This document shows positions 34,031-46,245 of a stretch of 64,000 nt of DNA, in pieces. Below the pieces are notes generated by a model that did no database searches, was not told the DNA's origin, and saw only the letters and a program-made list of their open reading frames with translations. Numbering within the stretch: position 1 is the first letter of the stretch; each line of letters starts with the position of its first letter. A program made the position numbers and the translations under genes. Source of the stretch: Agrypnia vestita (Eukaryota > Arthropoda > Insecta > Trichoptera > Phryganeidae); the NCBI GenBank assembly GCA_016648135.1, contig JADDOH010010007.1, positions 1-64,000 of the forward strand, written 5' to 3'.

Positions 34031-34057
34031 ATATCTCCGATCACCAGCTTTTGCAGG
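34031..34057 (+). CDS. Nrx-1: Neurexin-1 27-bp microexon (SS2-type cassette)
   Basis: Nine codons, ISPITSFCR, are bounded by a strong acceptor (attttgttacag) and a consensus donor (AGG|gtgagt); a branch-point-like gtgactaat lies about 25 bases upstream. The exon is phase 0 at both ends and follows the phase-0 donor at 16134, giving ...RRIQE-ISPITSFCR. Insect Nrx-1 proteins, as I recall them, read RRIQE-ISSITSFCR-LVTVVDD at this point, so only one residue (S to P) differs. The position is that of splice site 2 in the vertebrate LNS2 domain. Because it is phase-neutral, skipping would keep the frame and shorten the LNS2 loop by nine residues, including a Cys. Much too short for an ORF search. 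That it is an exon is close to certain; that it is alternatively spliced here is inference. Confidence 0.92.
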
Positions 34058-34604
34058 GTGAGTACACTTTTATATATTTATGACAATATTTTATTTTTGT
34101 GAGTAGTTTTAATTTCGTCAATTATTTTGTAAGGTTATTTTTTAATGACAAGAATACATTAAATATGCGTGTTTCGCACTGTTTGGACATAATAAAAGCT
34201 TCAAAAATGAAAAATCGACATTGTGGAATAATTAATTGTCAAACGTAAAATCGGTTTTAATATTTTCCTATTTAAATAATTAACACCAAAATTAAAACAT
34301 CTAAATATTTAAAATAGATGAGCTGAACCTGAAATTATGTGGATGTAATCATGTAAGTGTACGCCTGCTGCATAATACCCAATTATTAACGTTGGTGACT
34401 TATAACGCAGCTAAAAATTTATTAGTTTGATATGATTTGTGGAAGCTTTTCCGTCTCGCATTTTCGCTACCAATTGATTTTACCTTCGTTCGAAAATGTT
34501 ATTAGGTGATTTCAAGGATACTTTAACATGAAAAATTATTTAATTTTCACACGAAGAAAAGAGATTGTGGTGAGACATAATATCATTAAATAAAGTAATA
34601 TTCA

Positions 34605-34660
34605 ACCCAGATGAAGACTCAGCCGCGAGCTGAAACTAGTTGGTAAAACTGAATAAAATG
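34605..34660 (+). repeat. Penelope-type GATGAAG...GAAACT motif
   Basis: cagatgaagactcagccgcg then agctgaaactagttgg: a stem CAGC/GCTG between GATGA and GAAAC, same layout as at 5962 but with a changed core. Probably the 3' end of a dead Penelope-like copy. Confidence 0.4.
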
Positions 34661-34680
34661 GTAATATTTTATTTAAAGAT

Positions 34681-35271
34681 CAAAAATTATTAATAGCGCA
34701 GATTTCAATCGGTTTTCAATCTTTTTTTCTTTCTTTTTTCTTGGACCTGCGTAGGTATGCTCCAATCAAATGCCGCCTACACACCCCTATTCATCACTAC
34801 ACCTATCGAACACGTCCACCTCACTCGGGTCCGTGTACCAACTTCAGAATATTAAAGGAATATGGAATATTTATTGTTTTTTTCCGCACGTGCTATTTAT
34901 AAACGATTGTCATGAGAAGTCGTCAATGATTACGTTTCTCTGTCAACATTCTTCTAAGGGGTGAAAAATTATGGTCGAATTAAAATATGATTGGAGGAAA
35001 GCTTAAGTTAGGTATTGGCCAATGTGCAGTTACGGTATTTCTGAAATTGATAAACTAGAAAAAAAGACAATTTTACTGCCATTTGAGCAAATTAAAGTCG
35101 GTTTAAGTCTTGTTTAATTATACGAAGTGAAAATATCGATAATTTGATGTAGGTACGAATTTTTGTATTCACCTCGTTTGTTATTTACTTTGCCTCTTAA
35201 AAGTGAAACAAAATTTTTCATGAAATTTTCTCAATACGTTTTGTACCGTGTTTATACCTTTTTTTTCTTGT
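34681..35271. other. Intronic DNA, no feature recognised
   Basis: Unique AT-rich sequence directly 3' of the microexon region; no coding. Confidence 0.5.
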
Positions 35272-35525
35272 TTGTTTTTTCTGGGGTATTATGCCGTGTT
35301 TTTACATCTCATTCGACAGATGTTTCGGCTCCCATTGCAGGTTCCTTCATCGGGGCTGATGTGTTGTTGCGAGTGTTGATGTTGTGTTGACTCACAACAA
35401 CACGTCAGCCATGATAATAGACCCTGCAAAGGATCCGAAACGTCGTGAAAACACGGCATAATACCCCAGAAAACACAAACCAGAAGATTCTGGACGGCTG
35501 TGAAAACCTAAGAACATTCTTTAAT
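35272..35525. repeat. Palindromic repeat of family U
   Basis: tttctggggtattatgccgt at 35278 and acggcataataccccagaaa at 35453 are exact inverted copies. The loop has acaacacatcag/ctgatgtgttgt-type inversions and ggatccgaaacgtc. Tail agaagattctggacggct. Confidence 0.75.
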
Positions 35526-37029
35526 TCTTTTGTTTGTTTTGTTTGGCGCTATTCTCTGTTCTATTCTATTTGCTATTCTATTAATTATGTATTTTGCCAC
35601 TGATGATAAGTGTTGTTCTATCATTAAATGACCATTTTCATTAACAACGTGATAGGTTACTTAACTTAATGAAATACCTACATTATTTAAACAGAAATAT
35701 AATATATTCAGAATAAAATGTCATGTTCCAAGTTTGATTCCAAAATACACATCATTTTTTTTAAATCCCATTCGATTAATATTTTTTCATTAAAGATAAT
35801 GAATTCAATATGATTTTATATTTAAGATAACTTGCGTTAATTGAATGAAACACTGGAAAAAATTTTTTAGCTTATTGAAAATTCATCGAGTTCATCTATT
35901 CAAACGTGCGAATGTAACTGAAATAAATTTATATTATTGATGGTTTTTATATTAACACTGTATACATTATTCACGATGATCATTTAAATAGAATATCAAC
36001 ATAAATAAATCAAACTAAAATAAATTAATGAAACATAAACTATGGTATCTTTACTTAATTTTAATCATATATTACTACACGAGTTTTTGAAAGTATTAAA
36101 ATCGACTCTTGAGACTCGAGTAGTAAAATTTATTGTTTATTTTAATTCTAGTAAAGATAACGTGGTTTATTATTTTTATTTATTTGGCGTTTACTTTGTA
36201 GAGAATATTCATGATGATCATTAAATAATCTTATTAACTTTACGCCACAAATAATATTTTATAATTTTTACTCCTTAAGTTTTGAGAGAATCAGTATCTC
36301 CCATTAACAGTTGTTGACAGACAGTTGAAAATCGACAGTATCTAATCATTTTGTGTAATATAATTTAATTATTTATATTTGAATATAATCAATGTAAAAA
36401 TTTTATATCTAAAAGTAGTCGGTTTGATACTTCACTTGTCGATGAGAGATTATGTTTCTCTAAGAACTTAAGTAGTGAAAAAAATATGCAATATTATTAA
36501 ACTTAACAAAGTTAACATTATTTAATGATAATTTAGCTTTTCAATCCATTTTAAGGATCAAAATGAAGAATATATAATTTAACTGCTTTTATGGTATTTG
36601 TGAACATCGTCATTTCCATATTTTAATATATTTTTTAAACTCTACCAGCAGATAAGGGTAACGTAAACCAGATCCATGTACAGGGCGATCGAGTTTTCGA
36701 GTCAAGAATAATAATTTGATGCATAAATTGGACAGGGGAAAAAATGAAAAAACACTTCAAACTTTTTCCATCAAGATGGAAATGCGTTTCAAGATAATTT
36801 ATTTTTTGATGGAGGTATTTGTAATACTGTTTCCCTGTCCATGATTTCGTCATATAGTAGAAGGAATCATGCTTGATGATTTATCAACTGTTTAATTCAA
36901 ATTTTGTATTGTTGGAAGCCTCAATCTATTCATTTCACTCAGACAAAAGTCTCCATAAAGCATTGATTTAAAGGACCTTTATGATTGAAATTACACAAAA
37001 CTAGTATATTTTTTTAATCATTCTACTAC
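35526..37029. other. Intronic DNA, no feature recognised
   Basis: AT-rich, unique within the window; short frames only. Confidence 0.5.
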
Positions 37030-37262
37030 CAAAGAAAAAGAAAAACACCTCACAAAACTGTATGATGTATAAAGGTGTAAAAATCTTCGATAGCCTGCCA
37101 AAGGATATTCAAAACATGGAGAATATAAGGAGGTTTAAACTGAAGTGCAAAAATTTTATTATAAAAACTTTTAAATGATAGATGGAATGCAATGTCTAAG
37201 TGAAATCATATATTAGGCCACACAACATTATGTGTGGAATTAAATTATTAAGATAAATAAAT
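37030..37262 (+). mobile_element. CR1-like LINE 3' end
   Basis: caaagaaaaagaaaaacacctcac to taagataaataaata matches the inverted 28231-28470 copy: KGVKIFDSLPKDIQNME is coded, a standard LINE C-terminal phrase, followed by a short 3' UTR. 5'-truncated. Confidence 0.8.
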
Positions 37263-38909
37263 ACATAATGAATGATAATTGACGTTTGACGTACTACAAG
37301 CGCGAAGTACGAATACGCTACTACTATCGACTACAAAAGAGTTGTCGTGTCGTATGAAGTCAAAAGTCTCTAAAAAATCTATAAACGCCAAGAAAAAATA
37401 AATATTTATTAACGTATGACATATTTTATATCCATATTTTTACTCAATTACGGTAGAACATTAAAAATAGGCATTGAGAACCAAGAAAAAGATTCTAACT
37501 AGAATATAGTTTGATTTGTTTAATGATATAAGCAATATTTTAAGACTCAATGTATTGTCTACTCATACGTAATATATTTTTCATGAATGAAGTCCAAAAT
37601 GCTAAACACATCTTACAAATGGAGAAAGGTTCAAAAACACACAAAAATAGATGAAATATGAGAACAAATGAATATTTCTAACATATGGACGCTTTGACAT
37701 AATGGTTCGGATTTCCGCTATTTTATAGGTTTGTAGATAAATGAGCCGATTATAGGGCGATTGGGTTTGATTTCATTCAATTTTCTCACGTTTTGTTGGA
37801 TTCGCTGCCAGTATAAAAATAATAACCGCCGATAAGAAAGGGCGAACTCTTTCGAATGTTATCTACAACTCTAGTCATATTCTTAAAGTACATTCTTCGG
37901 CGGAAAAAAGGTTCATACACACATTTGTAGCATTTTACAAAAGTATAATTTATTTTTTGTGATTTGGTAGTTTACATCTAAAAAAATATTGTTATTATTG
38001 CAGGGAAAAGGAGGGGAAACAGGGAATTTTTATTTTTCACAATTAGATTTGTATAAGTTCGAAATAATACGGAGGGACAGAAATATAAAACATGCAACAA
38101 AGACACAAAACTTTACAATTATTTTGTAAGCAATAAAGAACCTGTCACAGTCGACAGCGGAAAAAATAAACCCGTAACTCGTAAAAAATTTAAATAACAT
38201 GAAATCAAGTCAATGAGCAAATTAGATGTCTCAAAAATAATAATTAATCACAATTTTTATCCATCTAATAGAATCTTATCATTCTTTAGATTTAAATACC
38301 GGTTTCAAAAATTTATTCGCCAGTACTGGCGGTTTTTCCACCTGGATAACCTAAAAATATATTAGAAGTATTAATATAAAACTTAAGTTATATAAAAGTT
38401 TAATAAACTTTGCAAACAGGCGTCTCTTAAACCTGTTTCTATTATAATTACTTTGTATTTATTTCATTTTTAACCATACTTCTTATCCCCTTCCCCATAA
38501 ATAATCGGTCTATACTTGAATATTAATTTGGGTACATTCATTGTCCTGAAGAATGAAGCATCGCTCCCGAAACATGTCTAATTTTTACAATAAAATTTTA
38601 GTGTAGTTTAAACAAAATGTTCATTTTTTTATTTATAAAATGGTGCCACAAAAAATATTTTAACAATTTGAAGAAAAAATAAAATTATTCGAGTTAGTTT
38701 ACTGTATAAGAATTTTCTTCGTAGAGAAAAAAAGCTTTTCTCCCCAGAATGAGGTCACCAAGTGTCAGAAATAACACGAAGGAGAGAATAAGAATCGCAT
38801 ACCTAACTAATTTCAAAACTTTATTTTTTCTCTCTTGTAAAATTTCAAGCGTATACTATTCGTGTACAAAACTGTAGAGTTAATAATTTAACAAATAAAA
38901 TAAAATAAA
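37263..38909. other. Intronic DNA; one Penelope-type motif at about 38548-38580
   Basis: Unique AT-rich sequence. The words cctgaagaatgaagcat and ctcccgaaacatgtct repeat the GA...CGAAAC layout of Penelope-type ends. Nothing else recognised. Confidence 0.4.
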
Positions 38910-39217
38910 AACATAAAAATCAAGTTTTTACAATACTCCCTTTCTCATTTTCGCGTTTCGTGTCTACCATATGCGTCGGAATCTCCATACAACTTACTGA
39001 ATTGTATGAAAAAACCATTAAAAATTTGAAAAATTCCAAAATTATACTATAATTAGTAATTTTTTTTAACGAAAATTTTATACATCTTCTTGATCGTCGC
39101 CACGAGTCAACTTGCAAAGTTTCAGCTCGATTGGATCACGGGAAAAGGGTTAAAAATCGATCCAAAGTTTTTCGTCAAGCAAGCAGACGCCACGAGTCAA
39201 TATAAAGGGAGTGAAAA
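38910..39217 (+). repeat. Family X, internally deleted copy
   Basis: aacataaaaatcaagttttta, then directly the 3' portion with gtttcagctcgattggatca and tataaagggagtg. The part holding the METGLALNLR frame is missing, which shows that frame is not needed by the repeat. Confidence 0.7.
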
Positions 39218-39631
39218 GCTCAATATAACAAAATAAAAAAAGAATCTCCACGTAAAATCTTCGAATACGAATTCGGGGACAAATGTTTTTCTCGAACCAT
39301 TTTTGAAAAATATGCAAAATATCTTTATAAGTTTAAACGGTGTTGCCGTTGCCGACGCCTCTCACAATTGCACGGAACTAATTTGTTTAATTCCCAAGAG
39401 GGTGGAAAAATTAAATATTTTTCTGCCCTCGGTATCCTCGCCACGTCCGCGGGGCTTCATTCATTTATTTAAAACCATTTTTTATCCTTGCTGAAATTAA
39501 ATGTTGAAGCAGGTACGTTTCTTTTCACGACTCCCGTTTATTACCGATGAAGAATGTAGCTGGAATTGAGAATTTTTATATCACTTAAATTAAAAAAATG
39601 TTTAAAAAAAATAAATTATTATGCTGTAAGA

Positions 39632-40880
39632 CACGTGTGGCGAACCTTTTTGGGTCCGCGTGTCAAAAATCCTCAAATATTATTTATCGATTACGTTGCG
39701 TGGCGCGTTCGATTACATTAAAAAAATTAACAAAATAGAAAAAATTAAAAGCAAACTTTTTTCTGAATTTTATTTACCAGCTTAAAAATTACAAAAGAGT
39801 TTCTTAAAAATAAAGTCGAAATCGATAAAAATACTATTCGAAAACTAGGTGCTACGAAAATGGTTATTCAAAGATGATGTTGTTCTTTTTCAATTATGTC
39901 AAAAACGGCGTATTCTTGTACATATTGAATGTATTATATGAACATGGTCAATATTAACTACCCACTCCACTATGTGTACCTCGATCATAAAATAAAGCTG
40001 GGGAAAGAAAACCAAACAGCATAGCTACCAAGAAGAATAGGTCTGGGCTGGGCAGCATTTGGTAAATTGAAACACTTGTTTGAAAATAAATAAATCCCAA
40101 TATGCCTGAAAAGAAAAATGTTCGATACATGTATCCTACCAATGTTGACATATGGACTAAAAACAGCAAATGTACACAGCGGGCCATGGAAAGGCAGATG
40201 CTCGGCGTAAGCCTTCGAGATAAAATCAGAAATGAAGAAATAAGACGCCGAACAAAAGTTGCCGATATTATGGACCGTATTGCTAAACTAAAATGGCACT
40301 GGGCTGGACATATGGCTCGACAGGAGGATACTAGATGGGCACCCAGAATCCTACAGTCTAGGCCCTGGACAAAAAATAGAAGCGTCGGAAGACCTCCCAA
40401 AAGGTGGTCTGATGACATAGTCCAGCAAGCAGGAAGAACCTGGGTGCGAAGGGGGAGAAATAGAGATGAGTGGAATAAAATGGAAGAGGCCTACATCCAG
40501 CAGTGGAGGGAAAAAGGCTATGTAAGAAGAAGAAGAAGACTCCACTATCAGCGAGATGTTAGAGATTGACGAACTTATCTTCACTAATAGTGACACCTGC
40601 GACGGCGATAAACAACAAATTACAACAAACATAACCTCAAATGAAAACAAAAGCCAAAGGCAGTATTGCCAGCATAAAATTGTTTGAAGTTGCCAAGATA
40701 AATTATAAAACGATTTTCGCTTATCTCGGGAAACATTTGATAATTAATAAAATAAAATAAATGATTAATTCACGGATTATTTACAAATTTCAATTCCTTA
40801 AACTTGTAACTTTTGAACATGGAAATCGCGTGCCATCCAAATTCTCCTTCGGCACGCGTGCCCTAGGTTCGCCACACATG
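39632..40880. mobile_element. hAT-type element, interrupted by a LINE
   Basis: The ends CACGTGTGGCGAACCT and AGGTTCGCCACACATG are inverted. The flanks ctgtaaga (39624-39631) and ctataaga (40881-40888) agree at 7 of 8 positions, the hAT duplication length. No transposase is recognised in the hAT part (39632-39973 and 40549-40880, about 670 bp), so it is a non-autonomous element. Confidence 0.82.
39974..40538 (+). mobile_element. 5'-truncated RTE-like LINE nested in the hAT element
   Basis: An exact 10-bp duplication ACTCCACTAT flanks it (39964-39973, 40539-40548) and it ends in a GAA-rich tail. Broken frames at the 5' end give LGWAAFGKLKH and PICLKRKMF. The open frame 40102-40569 contains TQRAMERQMLGVSLRDKIRN, AKLKWHWAGHMARQ and RSVGRPPKRWSDDI, the C-terminal tail of RTE-type polyproteins. 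Reverse transcriptase and endonuclease are absent. Confidence 0.9.
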
Positions 40881-40888
40881 CTATAAGA

Positions 40889-42023
40889 TATTAAGGCCTG
40901 AACACAGAGTCAATGCTTAGTTATATAAAGGTTAAAGTACGCCTTAAAAGAGTAATTTGCAGTACAAAATACAATTTTTAAGCATACTTTAACCTTTATG
41001 TCATTTAAGTATTGATTTTGTATTCTGTAAAGCCTAAAACTATATTGTTAAGGTAATTTTAATACATACTTTTCAAATCTCCGAAGTAAGCGTTTAAACT
41101 CTTACAACACTTGTTATTTATTACTCTATTTCAATAAAACTTTCATTTACAAAAAACTATCCTATAAATAACGTATTCCGATTTAGATTTCATTTCAATT
41201 TGAATTTATTTAAACATGATTCTTGATTTATCATCGTGCTTAAACAGCGCAAGACAGGAAAAATGGAAATGTCCCAAAGAACATATTTTACCCCCACATC
41301 CGCCCTCTAGAATAAGGCTACAAAAATTATCAAATAAATAAAATAAAATATTATTTTACATTTAAAAATAAATTCGCTGATCAGATTGATAGTGTATTAC
41401 ATTTTAATTCATAAAATCATTTGTTTTATATTAAATAAAAAAGTCAAAAGTGAATTTCCTTTTGAATGAATGAATGTACAAAAAGACAATTAAAGTGTGT
41501 ATGTAAGCAAATTGAATGAGACGTTTTATCCAATTTATTTCATTACTGATTTCCCAGAGCGATAAACTAGACGTCGTTTTAAAAGTAATTTGCGCGATCG
41601 CTTGCAACTAATTGATATTCTAAGGAGTGTTTCACAAATGTGATTAATTCGTCTCTATTTAAAATTTCCATCCGTTTAGTTTTTTCTTCTTTTTAATTTC
41701 CCCGAAGCGCGGCGCAAAGCCAAAGGATCGGATACAAATAAAGGATAATGGATCGCGGAGCCTGCGTGACGGAATAACCGCTGACGGATGAGCGCGGAAA
41801 TTCACCCCGCGGGGGAGGCTCTCGCTTTGGAAGTCAAATTAGAGCCAGCCAATCCGACACCCCTCGCCGCAGTGACGCGAGCCATCCGAACGGGTGGTAA
41901 AACATTTGCGAACTCTGAAAAATAAAATACATTATCAAGTAGGTTCTATGTTGTAACTGTTCACGTAATGTAGTGACACACAAGATCACCAGTTATAGAG
42001 GATTTAAGTGTGGTAGAGGTCGC
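40889..42023. other. Intronic DNA with a foldback and a GC-rich island
   Basis: At 40915-41035 tataaaggttaaagta and tactttaacctttat form a loose palindrome. At 41695-41905 lies a unique GC-rich block with many CpG (cgcggcgcaaagcc, caccccgcgggggaggct), unlike the flanking DNA. No coding frame is supported in it; it may be a regulatory island. Confidence 0.45.
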
Positions 42024-42027
42024 TTAA

Positions 42028-42938
42028 GGGGGGGTAAGGTTAATTCGTACAAAAAAAGGCATGTTTTTGTGAATTTTTTGTGACGACACAGTTAGAATCT
42101 CTTTATTAAAACCAATGGTACATTAAAGTATGACATTTGAAAAATATTGTGTAAAATTTTCAAGACGAAATATTAAAAAATACGGCAATGGTAGCAATTA
42201 TTCGGACGTGTCTCGGAAAAAAGTATAATTGCGGTGTCCATCATAACTTGGTGCTAGATCATCTGAAATCAAAAAAATCAAAGTTCATTCGTTAGATAAT
42301 AGGTTTTCCCAGGTAACGCTGGGAGGGTTTTTTGATATTTCAATTTTTCAATTTTTTGAACACTTCGAAGGGAAAAATGCGATTTTTTGCGAAAAATATC
42401 GACTAATTTGTTATTGAAAAATAAAAATTAATAACAAATTTGAAAAAAAGTCTCCAGAGTTACCTCGTAAATTATGTACAGAAATAGTGTTCAAAATTTC
42501 AAAAGGATCGGTGCAGTAGTTTTGAAGTTATGATGGACACCGACTTTGAAAACGTGATATGTGGGGAAAACGCTTTAATGTTTTGCACACTGTAAAATTC
42601 AAAATAAAACTCAACACTTATTTTATACTTACACATAATCATCGATGCCATGTTCACACAGCAAAGAGCTTTCATCATCAGCATCTTATTGTCCTTGTCT
42701 ACGCAAAACCTTTCCCATACAATAGCACGTCCGGTAGTCCTCAGGTGAGCGCGTCTCTTAGCTGCCCGAGCAGGTATAGAAAATCAGTCTAAGTATCGCT
42801 CAAATGTTCATAATTTCGTTAATTTTGCTCCGATTGACTTGAAATTTTGACACAATATTCTTGCGATGTTATTTATACATTCATTTAAAAAATTAAAAAT
42901 AAAATGCAAAAAAAAAAAGTTAAAAACCTTACCCCCCC
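42028..42938. mobile_element. TTAA-flanked non-coding DNA element, copy 2 (911 bp)
   Basis: TTAA at 42024-42027 and 42939-42942; ends GGGGGGGTAAGGTT and AACCTTACCCCCCC. Same body as copy 1 but with about 36 bp more near 42530-42575 (atggacaccgactttg, gtgatatgtggggaaaa). Short frames inside are shared by neither copy in full. Confidence 0.85.
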
Positions 42939-42942
42939 TTAA

Positions 42943-44215
42943 GTAGAGGTAAAGGCGCATGTCTCACCTGTATCATACGGGCTTTCTTCGGTGTTCATAG
43001 AAAATGAAGACCCCTTGCTAGTACGCATTAACTACTAAGTAGTTAATGTAGTTCTTGCTAGTACGCATTAACTACATTAACTACTGTTGATAATCTCTAT
43101 GGAGACGATGAGAAGCATCACCAAATGCTTCCTAAAATGTACAAAGTGATGATTGCTTCAACTGCAACTAGACGCCTGCTGGCCAGCTGTTATTGACTCA
43201 TCACACGACATCAGCTACAACCCACACATCTCCAAAGGTGGTTCGTGTGCTCGTGTTCGGTTTATGTGTCTTGTAACATTTTAATCGATCTGTATTGTAT
43301 CTCCTTTTCGACTACTTACAAAAAAAATACAAAGATTTCGGATACATAAAATTAAACAATTATTTCGGTTTTTTATATTTAAATACAGGTCTGTCTCGAT
43401 GCTACTAATGCCTTAATGCAATCGATAAATTAATACACCTGTTATATTTTGAAACTAACTAAATCAATAACAAAATAATTTAAACTTGAAATAAGTTACT
43501 CGGTGTTTGACACCATATAAATAGTTTTTCACATTAATTTAAAAACTAACAAACTTTTTATAAATCAGTTTGATTGGTTTTAACGTATACCGGTTTCGAT
43601 AACACTGACGGACGCACAGTGTACTATTGTGCGTGGTTACAATACAGTGGAATCGAAACAATTAGACGTTGAAAAAACTACAGTATTAAATCTATAAACA
43701 TTTAAATTGGTTTTTCCTGTTTTGTACTTGCAACGAATTGCCAACAGTCGATATTATAATACAACAAGATACAAAACTGCCTCTTATAGCCCTTTGGAAT
43801 ATTTGATCTACAGTAGGGCTCAATGGAGCTATCTGCGCACGACTCCAGAGTCAAAAAATGGAACGCACAGTGGATACCTATCCAGTATACATTATGCAAT
43901 TGCAACCCAGAGCGTTAAACTAAATACAAAGCCTACCACCTGCCACGCAGCCTTACAAAAACTACTTGTATTAGTACAATAAAATCCTGATGGTTATTTT
44001 ATAATTATCGTTATAAAGTTGTTTACGCAAAACATAATGGTGTCATCTCTATGGGTTATAATACAAGTTTTTGTTATTAATTTTTTTTTAAATAATTCTA
44101 TTTCTATAATTTTTATTTATAATTAATTATTCACACAAAAACAAAGACTTACTTTAACTTTCTTTCAAATTAAAGGAATTGGTTCTTCGTGAGAATTTAC
44201 TTAACACGGAAAAAA
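42943..44215. other. Intronic DNA with a short direct repeat
   Basis: cttgctagtacgcattaacta occurs twice (about 43013 and 43057), with actactaagtagt between. A 91-codon frame at 43707-43982 has no recognisable domain and is not called. Confidence 0.45.
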
Positions 44216-44520
44216 CTAACCCGTTAAAACCAAGTTTTTATTATACTCCCATTCTTATTGAAACTGGTTTCGTTCCTACTCCAGGCATCGTGCCCGAAAA
44301 TTAAACAATATATAAATCGTTATAATTTAGAAAAATCCAAAATTATTCTATAATTACCAATTTTTTTTTAACGAATATTTGTCTGATCATTTTTATCGTC
44401 GCCACGAGTCTGCCTGCAAAGTTTTAGCTCGATTGGATCACGGGAAAAGGGTTAAAAATTGATCCAAAGTTTTTTCGGCAGACAAGCAGACGCTAAGAGT
44501 TAAAAGAAAGGAAGGAAAAA
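44216..44520 (+). repeat. Family X, internally deleted copy
   Basis: aactaacccgttaaaaccaag to ttaaaagaaaggaaggaaaaa, with the shared gctcgattggatcacgggaa. Confidence 0.7.
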
Positions 44521-44671
44521 GTGAGAAATATAAATAAATAAAACAATAAACATTGTGTTGTTTAACCAGATTATCATATTACCTCACCTATAGAAAATTT
44601 TCATTTAATAGTTTTATATTTTCATATTATTACTATCGATATTTCATCAGTATTGATTAGTAATATTTATC

Positions 44672-44780
44672 CCACCTAAGCCAAGCGTACGATAGGTCGT
44701 AAGTCCTATGGCCACCCAAAAAAGACTTCTATACCTACTCTCCCTTGAAAAAATACAATTTCGTCTCTATAATATAATAA
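44672..44780 (+). repeat. Family W copy
   Basis: cacctaagccaagcgtacga, ggtcgtaagtcctatg, acttctatacctactctccc and acaatttcgtctctataat follow the W body at 22590-22690. Confidence 0.55.
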
Positions 44781-45334
44781 TAATATAATCTATAATATAC
44801 GTTAATTGATTATTGATGTTGAAAATGAAAATCCAGTTTTGTTCTGAAAAATTTGGACGTGCTCAAAATATTCAGAAATTAACTAAATATTATTTTCTCA
44901 ACTCGTAATTATTTTTCGATGACCCTACTTTAAAAGCTTCATAATTAACCAGCAAACCACTCCAGAACAGCCCTCCACAAATAAGGGATGAAGGCTCTAT
45001 TTATAACGTAGACTACCTGATTAAACTATTCAACTGGATGCAGTCTCCCTTTGAAACTACAGACAGGTTTAGATTGTAAACACCCTTATCCAAATGAAAC
45101 GCGGGGGCTAGTATAGTACCTACACCTCCACAAATTAGTTATTTAAAAGGTTTTAAAGCTGGGCTTCGCTAATTTATTACGTACACACGTTATCACACAT
45201 AAATATATTTGATAATTTTATGAAGAAAATAAAATGCTTGACTTAAGATAAATGCATATGTCCTTTATTTCAATTCAGAACTGTCACAAAGGCATTGCTT
45301 TAAGAATCATTTTAGGATTAAAAACCTCAGTAAT
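44781..45334. other. Intronic DNA, no feature recognised
   Basis: AT-rich; ordinary low-complexity stretches. Confidence 0.5.
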
Positions 45335-45900
45335 TTTTATTTATTTTTTTATTAAAAGACTATCGACAGGTCAGGATGACCCTAATGGATAATCATTTAT
45401 GACAAGGTGATTAGTACAGTTACATTTTACAATAAAACATTAATACATTATACAATATAAGTATAGTGCAATATGCGACTACAAGATGAACGAAGTTCAC
45501 AATCTCTGCACGACATAATAGGCACGTAGGCTCCCAGGTCAAGCAAGTCAAAAATGTATACCCGCGTCTTTGTGGCAATACAAAATTTTGTTTAGGTTGA
45601 TTTCCAAAGAGTCCGTTTTACACGTTAAAATTATTTTTGGTCAGGAGTGATATAATTTCTTTCTTAAACTGAGGTTGTGTCATGTGAAATATGTCGATGT
45701 AGGGGTTACATGACGTCATCTCGCTGTACTGGTTTAGCATTCTAGATAGAGGAGAGAATAACCTATGTTGGTGTTGTAGAATAGTGTTTGGGATCTCAGA
45801 GACCGAGCAGATATATTAATATCTATTTGCGAGAGTATTGAGGGCGAGTCCAGTTTGTTGTTTACTATTTTGTGGAGTGTCACAAGGTCTGTGATTTTTA
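45335..45900 (-). pseudogene. LINE (CR1/Jockey-like) C-terminus and 3' UTR
   Basis: On the minus strand from 45900: LVTLHKIVNNKLDSPSIL, RSLRSQTLFYNTNI, then after a frameshift SPLSRMLNQYSEMTSCN and IDIFHMTQPQFKKEII, the usual last phrases of LINE polyproteins (small hydrophobic end, P-NRM-N--N...C--IDIF). The 3' end near 45335 has a ttttaataaaaaaataaat tail. Upstream coding missing. Confidence 0.7.
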
Positions 45901-46243
45901 TAATAATTTTTATAAATATTATATGAAATATGTTAAATCAATGCCAAACAGTATTATGAATTTACGATTTTCAGACACCTATTAATAACTATTTTGTTAA
46001 TGGTTATGAATGCTTTCATCTTATCACTTCTCTTAAAGGTTAAGAATATATAAATTTTGTAATTATTCATTACACACTATATTCCTTCGTATTCAATTAC
46101 ATTTAATTTTTGTGGATATGACCACCTTAAAATTGCGTAATATATATTTCAAATGTGTTTAAATAACTACATAAATAAATCATTACATTTTCCAGATAAC
46201 TTGCGCAAATTAACATTCATTCATACGTTCATTTATTTTACTA
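45901..46243. other. Intronic DNA, no feature recognised
   Basis: AT-rich sequence between the LINE fragment and the TIR element. Confidence 0.5.
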
Positions 46244-46245
46244 TA

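Noticed and set aside
43707..43982. 91-codon open frame
   Set aside because: No domain, no splice context, no shared copy; length is expected by chance in this much DNA.
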